In this document: one piece after another, positions 34,650 through 38,830 of the stretch | Layout: every line of letters begins with the position of its first letter | Position numbering within the stretch: position 1 is the stretch's first letter | Origin: Gammaproteobacteria bacterium | GTDB taxonomy: Bacteria > Pseudomonadota > Gammaproteobacteria > Chromatiales > Chromatiaceae | Assembly: GCA_030148485.1 (NCBI GenBank) | Contig: JASBTJ010000062.1 | Location: 1-38,830 of the forward strand | Direction of reading: 5' to 3' | DNA length: 38,830 nucleotides | The notes under the pieces: model-generated | Told to the model about the DNA's origin: nothing | The model's database searches: none | What the model saw: only the letters and a program-made list of their open reading frames with translations | Made by a program: the position numbers and the translations under genes

Positions 34650-35393
34650 TCAGTGGTACTTCTCCGTACTGATGTGGCCCGGTTCCCGACGTCGATGACG
34701 CTTCAGACCCCGCTCACCGAGCAGCGTCGATACCTCGGTGATCATGGTCTGGCTACCACACAGCATCACGTGGCTGTCGGTCGGGTTGATGGCTGCACCT
34801 GCCGCCCGCTCCAAGGACCCATCGCGCAACAATGCCGGAATACGGGCGGCGAAACAGTCCGGCACCTGCTCGCGGGTGACCACCGGCAGATAGCGGAATT
34901 GCTCGCCGCGGGCCGCCTGCAACGCGGTAAAGCGGTCACGATACCCCAACTCCGCCTGGGTCCTGACCGAATGCACCAGGTGGACGTGCGCAAAGCGCTG
35001 CCACGGGATATCGGTTGCCAGCATCGACACGAAGGGCCCTACCCCGGTACCGGTGGCCATCAACCACAAATCCCGGCAGTCCGGCACTTCGTCGAGCACC
35101 AGGAAGCCATTGGCGCTGTCGCTGATCCACAGCGTATCGCCCGCCACCAGCTTGGCCAGTTGTGGCGACAACGGGCCGTCCGGCACCGGGTTGAAGTAGA
35201 TTTCACCCTGCTCGTCGCCAGGGCTGCTGACCAGCGAATACGGCCTGGCGATACGCTCGCCGCCGATGTCCAACGCCACGCGCACGAACTGCCCAGCCTT
35301 GAACGACGGCAGCTCCACAGCAAAACGCAAAGAGAACAAGCGGTCGGTCCAGGCGTGATTTTCCGTCACGCGGGCAAGCTTCCAGTCAACCAT
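34650..35393 (-). CDS. fpr: Ferredoxin--NADP reductase
   Basis: 247 residues from the ATG at 35393 (MVDWKLARVTENHAWTDRLF). FAD-dependent enzyme that passes electrons between NADPH and ferredoxin or flavodoxin. The FAD-binding motif is RPYSLVSSPGD. The NADP-binding part has LWLMATGTGVGPFVSML and, further on, VMLCGSQTMITEVSTLLGERGLKRH. The protein ends in EKYH, with a penultimate aromatic residue as in short bacterial FPRs (E. coli ends in an aromatic pair). A coiled-coil membrane-protein gene precedes it by 84 bp. Confidence 0.93.
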   Translation of the reverse strand: MVDWKLARVTENHAWTDRLFSLRFAVELPSFKAGQFVRVALDIGGERIARPYSLVSSPGDEQGEIYFNPVPDGPLSPQLAKLVAGDTLWISDSANGFLVLDEVPDCRDLWLMATGTGVGPFVSMLATDIPWQRFAHVHLVHSVRTQAELGYRDRFTALQAARGEQFRYLPVVTREQVPDCFAARIPALLRDGSLERAAGAAINPTDSHVMLCGSQTMITEVSTLLGERGLKRHRRREPGHISTEKYH

Positions 35394-35477
35394 CGAGCGC
35401 TCCTGTATCAGACTTGTCTCCCGATATGCGGGACCGACACGCCTTAGTCAACCCCCGGATTCGAGGGGTGGCTTAGG

Positions 35478-36380
35478 TTAACCGACCAACTGCAGGTAAT
35501 GCGCCTCCATTTCCAGGAACTTGGCTTCCAGGGTACGGTAGCGTTCGTCGGCCTCGTCCAAGGCGGCTTGCATGGCTTCCAACTTGCCCTTGAGTTCGTT
35601 TTCGGAATCCACCTCTGCTTTTAGCAGGTGTTGGATCTGCACCTGCAGGAACTCGTTTTCCTCTTCAATGGCGCGCATCTGGTCGAGTATTCCCTTGATC
35701 TCGCCCTTGTCCGGTAAACCACCGTCCAGATCGATTTTCTGCAGCTGCCCCATATTGGACATGATCGCTTCGAGTTCGTGATCGGCAATGTTGAGTTCCT
35801 TGCCCAAGCGCTCCTTTTCCTGCTTCAACTGCGCGATCAATGCAGCCTGCTCGTCTTCGTTCAGCATCCCCTCTTCCAGACGGCGCTTCATGTCGACGAC
35901 GCGGTTGGCCGCATCGGCCAGGTCCTTCTGGCTACGGAAGAACAAGGTCCGGAACTGCTCCAGATTATCGATGCGCTGCTGGTAGGTGGATACCGCCGTC
36001 TGCAATTTGTCGAATTCCGGCGTGCGGGCCAGATCGGCGGAACGATAGTAGCGCTCGACCAGGGTCGCGTATCCGCTGTTGTCGAGCTCATTGCCGTTAC
36101 GCGATTCCGACAGGATATTGCGTTCGGCCGAAAACACGGTGAGGCGGCGCTCGATGGCTTGGCGGGTTGGATCGCCCTCAGCAAAGTCCGCGCAGGCCCC
36201 CTGCATGCGTTGGATCTCGAAATCCAGAAAGGCCATCAGGCGATCGGCGTGGCTGTCCGCACCCGCTTGCGCCACGCGCGCGGCACAACGCTTACGCGCG
36301 AACCGGCGAAACAGCAAAAAACCGCCACCGATGAGCAGTAACTCAATCAGCACCATGCCGGTTAGGATCAGATATGACAT
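35478..36380 (-). CDS. Membrane-anchored coiled-coil protein of unknown function
   Basis: 300 residues from the ATG at 36380, with a perfect AGGAGG seven bases upstream. One N-terminal transmembrane helix (MSYLILTGMVLIELLLIGGGFLLFRRF) is followed by a basic stretch. The remainder is a long soluble helical region with strong heptad character: QRIDNLEQFRTLFFRSQKDLADAANRVVDMKRRLEEG, then AALIAQLKQEKERLGKELNIADHELEAIMSNMGQL, then EENEFLQVQIQHLLKAEVDSENELKGKLEAMQAALDEADERYRTLEAKFLEMEAHYLQLVG. I do not recognise the family. It could be a scaffold or a spacer; there is no catalytic motif. Confidence 0.85.
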   Translation of the reverse strand: MSYLILTGMVLIELLLIGGGFLLFRRFARKRCAARVAQAGADSHADRLMAFLDFEIQRMQGACADFAEGDPTRQAIERRLTVFSAERNILSESRNGNELDNSGYATLVERYYRSADLARTPEFDKLQTAVSTYQQRIDNLEQFRTLFFRSQKDLADAANRVVDMKRRLEEGMLNEDEQAALIAQLKQEKERLGKELNIADHELEAIMSNMGQLQKIDLDGGLPDKGEIKGILDQMRAIEEENEFLQVQIQHLLKAEVDSENELKGKLEAMQAALDEADERYRTLEAKFLEMEAHYLQLVG

Positions 36381-36500
36381 CACGCCTCCTGCGACGACTT
36401 CAGCCCAAGCGCGAGCTTCGCCCAGCCGAGTCACGGCGACGCACTTGGTCACGCTTACCGTTCGTGATCGACCAATCGACGGGAAACTTGAGTGTATTGG

Positions 36501-37592
36501 TCAGGGATTGGGCTGACGAATGGTCCCTGGACGGGGCATGAAGGCCCACTCGCTCCATACCCGGTAGTCGTCGCGAAAGCGCTGCAGATTGTCGTAAATG
36601 CGCGCGAATGCCGGATCCTCACGCGACTGTTCGGCAACCACCTCCTGCCACTTGCCGCGGAACAGGGCGAGCATCCGATCCGACCAATAACGATTCTGCA
36701 CTCCGCGTTCGGCGAGGTTTTTCTTCATGGCGGGAAACTGAATCGCCTCCCCCAAGGCCAGACCGTCCAGCATCGCCGCCTTGCAGCCCATTTCCAGCAG
36801 CCCTTGCTGCCCCTTGTCCATCCGGGCCCAGGTGTCGCCGTTGACCAGCAGTTCCAACAGGGTGGCGGGCTGGTGCCACCCGGGGTAGTAGTTGTATTTG
36901 AGGATCTTGTGGAAGCCGAGTCGCTCGTCGATGGCCGGCATGGAAAATTCGGTGGCGTCGATCGCGCCCTTCTCCAGCGCCGGGAAGATCGCGTTGCCCG
37001 GCAGCAGGCTGGTGGACACGCCCAGCTTCTCCATCACCAGGGAGCCGAGGCCGAAAAAGCGCATGCGCAGCCCTTGCAGATCCTCCGGCTGGTCGATGGG
37101 TCGGGGAAACCAGCCCGATGTCTCCGGCGCCAGGATGCCGCAGGGGATGCTATGGACGTTCAGCGCGGCATTTTCGTACATCTGCTGCCAAAGCTTACGA
37201 CCGTCGCCGTAATATACCCAGGCCAGCATCTCCGGGGCGTCCGGCCCGAACGGCACCGCGGAAAACATCGCCGCCTTATTGCCCAATAGCCCGGTATTGA
37301 AGCCCGGCGTGGTGAACCCGGCATTCACTTGTCCGGCGTGAACCGCTTGCAGGATCTCTTTGGCGGGGATCAGCTTGCCGGGCTCGTACAGCTTGATCCT
37401 GATCCGACCATCAGACGTGGCATTGATGTTGTCCGCGAGCCACTTCGGCGTGCTGCCAAGCCCGGTCAAATGCGTGCCGACATACACGGGCATCTTCAAC
37501 AGGACGCGCTTGGCCGCATCGGCAGGCGCTGCCAGCGCCAGCAGAGCGGTCACTGCGGCACAGGTAAAGCGGTGTCGCAGGGATATGGTCAT
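36501..37592 (-). CDS. dctP: TRAP transporter periplasmic substrate-binding protein (DctP family)
   Basis: 363 residues from the ATG at 37592. The signal peptide is MTISLRHRFTCAAVTALLALAAPADA. The mature part shows DctP-family sequence: ILQAVHAGQVNAGFTTPGF, PEDLQGLRMRFFGLGSLVMEKLGVSTSLLPGNAIFPALEKGAIDATEFSMPAIDERLGFHKILKYNYYPGWHQP. The arginine in GLRMR is the usual carboxylate ligand. The KYNYYPGWHQP stretch resembles TakP-type proteins that bind 2-keto acids or lactate, but the substrate is an inference. Its permease genes dctQ and dctM lie 2.1 kb downstream, separated by the coiled-coil gene and fpr. Confidence 0.93.
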   Translation of the reverse strand: MTISLRHRFTCAAVTALLALAAPADAAKRVLLKMPVYVGTHLTGLGSTPKWLADNINATSDGRIRIKLYEPGKLIPAKEILQAVHAGQVNAGFTTPGFNTGLLGNKAAMFSAVPFGPDAPEMLAWVYYGDGRKLWQQMYENAALNVHSIPCGILAPETSGWFPRPIDQPEDLQGLRMRFFGLGSLVMEKLGVSTSLLPGNAIFPALEKGAIDATEFSMPAIDERLGFHKILKYNYYPGWHQPATLLELLVNGDTWARMDKGQQGLLEMGCKAAMLDGLALGEAIQFPAMKKNLAERGVQNRYWSDRMLALFRGKWQEVVAEQSREDPAFARIYDNLQRFRDDYRVWSEWAFMPRPGTIRQPNP

Positions 37593-37637
37593 GGCGGCCC
37601 TCCCGAACGGGCTGATGTTTCACGATGGGGGCGTAGC

Positions 37638-38489
37638 TTAGCGGGTTCGACCCGCGCTCCGCAGCAACCCGGGGCAATCCCGACGCCACGCGTTCATCAC
37701 CTCGGACAGGTTCGTGCAGTCCCAGTCCGGGCGTGGCAGCGCCTCCGGCCAAGGGTCGCTGGGCGCAAAACGGCCGCTGCGCACCAGCGCGGTGAACATC
37801 CCCAGTCGCGCAGCCCCGTCGATGTCCGTGTCCGGGCGGTCACCCAGCATCACCGCCTCTTCGGGCTCTACCTCAAGACGGGCCAAGGCCATTCGATAGA
37901 GCAAAGGCTCAGGCTTGCCGATGACCACCGGCTGCTGTCCGGTCGCCGCGACAAAGGGCGCAACCAAGGCACCGCCACCGGGCAGGATGCGGTGGCACCC
38001 GTTGATCACCGCGTCGACGTTGTGGTCCGGGTTGGTCACCACCAGTCGAGCGCCCCGTTTCAGGATCAGGTTGATCCCGACGGCCAGACTGTCGTAATCC
38101 AGACCCGGCCCTTCGCCGATCACCACAAAATCGGCGGCACCGGCATCTGCGACCCCCACCTGGGAGAGTGCGTGATCGAGCCCGGCGGCCCCGATGGAGA
38201 AATAACGAAACCCGGGCTGCTGTTGCGCCAACCATGCCGCCGTGGCCACAGCGGACGTGAGCACCCGATCCTCTGGTGGCTTCGGCAAACCGATCCGCGC
38301 GAACTTCTCGCACACCTGGGATGGCGTCAGGATCGGATTGTTGGTGAGGAACAGATGCGGCGAATCGGCGAGCAAGGCGAGCATCTCGGCTGCCCCCGGC
38401 AGCGGGCAGTCACCATGAAACAACACCCCATCCATATCCAGCAGCACGGCACTGGGGGCATGGACGGTGAGGTGCGGGGATCGGGACAT
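37638..38489 (-). CDS. HAD-IIA family hydrolase (NagD/phosphoglycolate phosphatase-like)
   Basis: 283 residues from the ATG at 38489. It has the HAD core with the nucleophile motif VLLDMDGVLFHGD, motif II FLTNNP, the lysine of VVIGKPEPLLYRMAL and the metal-binding MLGDRPDTDIDGAARLGMFTALVRSG. A C2 cap lies between motifs II and III, as in NagD and eukaryotic PGP-type phosphatases. Substrates are small phosphorylated metabolites such as nucleotides or sugar phosphates. It lies 45 bp upstream of dctP on the same strand, so read-through is possible, but a metabolic link is not evident. Confidence 0.9.
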   Translation of the reverse strand: MSRSPHLTVHAPSAVLLDMDGVLFHGDCPLPGAAEMLALLADSPHLFLTNNPILTPSQVCEKFARIGLPKPPEDRVLTSAVATAAWLAQQQPGFRYFSIGAAGLDHALSQVGVADAGAADFVVIGEGPGLDYDSLAVGINLILKRGARLVVTNPDHNVDAVINGCHRILPGGGALVAPFVAATGQQPVVIGKPEPLLYRMALARLEVEPEEAVMLGDRPDTDIDGAARLGMFTALVRSGRFAPSDPWPEALPRPDWDCTNLSEVMNAWRRDCPGLLRSAGRTR

Positions 38490-38626
38490 GGCCGGCGCAG
38501 CTTACCAGCCGCCCGCCCCGGCGCAACCACTCGGCGGCAGTAGGGAGCCGGCGAATACGTCGCGGACCTCGACTCGCCGGGCGCGGATCGCCCCCTCATC
38601 GGCTCGGTCTGTCCCAGAGCCCCCTA

Positions 38627-38830
38627 GGGAACCTCTGATTGAATCGGTTCCAGCATCGTTATCATCGCCCCGCAGGTTATTTTTCAGGCCTGCACGCTGA
38701 AATCAGCCTCGTAGCGAAGCGTTTTACCTTTTTTCCAGCTCTATAAGCGGATTTTGGGCGCACTCATGCCGCCAACACCTGACGCTGCAGATACAGGTTG
38801 GCCATTGCCATCAGGCTCATGACCTGCACC
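38627..38830 (-). mobile_element. End of an IS5-like insertion sequence (cut by the window edge)
   Basis: A terminal inverted repeat begins GGGAACCTCTGATTGAATCGG directly after CTAG (38624-38627), a target-site form known for IS5-family elements. The outer end is itself palindromic (GGAACC...GGTTCC, 38628-38651). Inside it, a transposase C-terminus is encoded on the minus strand. The rest of the element lies beyond the window. The terminus closely resembles the right end of the three dispersed repeats. Confidence 0.7.
38764..38830 (-). CDS. Partial IS5-like transposase (C-terminal 21 residues)
   Basis: Only the last codons are in the window: VQVMSLMAMANLYLQRQVLAA then TGA at 38764-38766. This fits the C-terminal helix of IS5-family DDE transposases, where a KNxAQ segment precedes a hydrophobic LxALxNL stretch. 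The active-site DDE residues are outside the window, so the family call rests on this short tail plus the inverted repeat and CTAG flank. Confidence 0.6.
   Translation of the reverse strand, partial: VQVMSLMAMANLYLQRQVLAA

Overview
The window reads as a piece of chromosome from a GC-rich gammaproteobacterium. The gene order rlmE-ftsH divergent from yhbY, and carA-carB followed by greA, is typical of that class. A sulfur-oxidiser or Chromatiales-like host is only a guess, from the SulP permease, the split pntAA/pntAB/pntB transhydrogenase and a PEP-CTERM-type surface protein. No rRNA, tRNA, CRISPR array or prophage was seen.

Layout. 1-8.5 kb: housekeeping genes (ftsH, rlmE, yhbY, greA, carB, carA, trxC). 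ftsH carries an in-frame TAG in place of a conserved serine codon. 8.6-15.1 kb: cnoX, a DUF1244 gene, trmO, a membrane diguanylate cyclase coupled to a PhnD-like periplasmic binding protein, a cation/proton antiporter and a small secreted cysteine-rich protein. 15.2-21.5 kb: a membrane-anchored pentapeptide-repeat protein, an orphan fliK-fhlB pair, a Sel1-repeat protein, a SulP permease, a zinc-ribbon protein and a hemerythrin-like protein. 21.8-28.5 kb: a phospholipase D/VTT fusion with an EEP-family hydrolase, a large SBP-PAS-PAS-GGDEF-EAL signalling gene broken by a one-base frameshift, and a PEP-CTERM-like exported protein. 28.6-38.5 kb: pntB-pntAB-pntAA, an AEC carrier, TRAP dctM/dctQ, ferredoxin-NADP reductase, a coiled-coil membrane protein, a TRAP dctP and a HAD phosphatase. 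The right edge holds the end of an IS5-like element.

The most interesting non-coding signal is a repeat of about 150 bp present three times in the same orientation (about 9926, 17627 and 21596). Nearly its whole length folds into five consecutive hairpins, and stem changes between copies are compensated on the other arm. Its ends resemble the terminus of the IS5-like element at 38627, so it looks like a non-autonomous (MITE-type) element. One copy supplies the last 20 codons of the Sel1 gene, and another supplies the trmO stop codon.

Two disrupted genes (the ftsH nonsense codon and the GGDEF-EAL frameshift) could be real or could be sequence errors. The ftsH case in particular needs a read-level check, because ftsH is normally indispensable.
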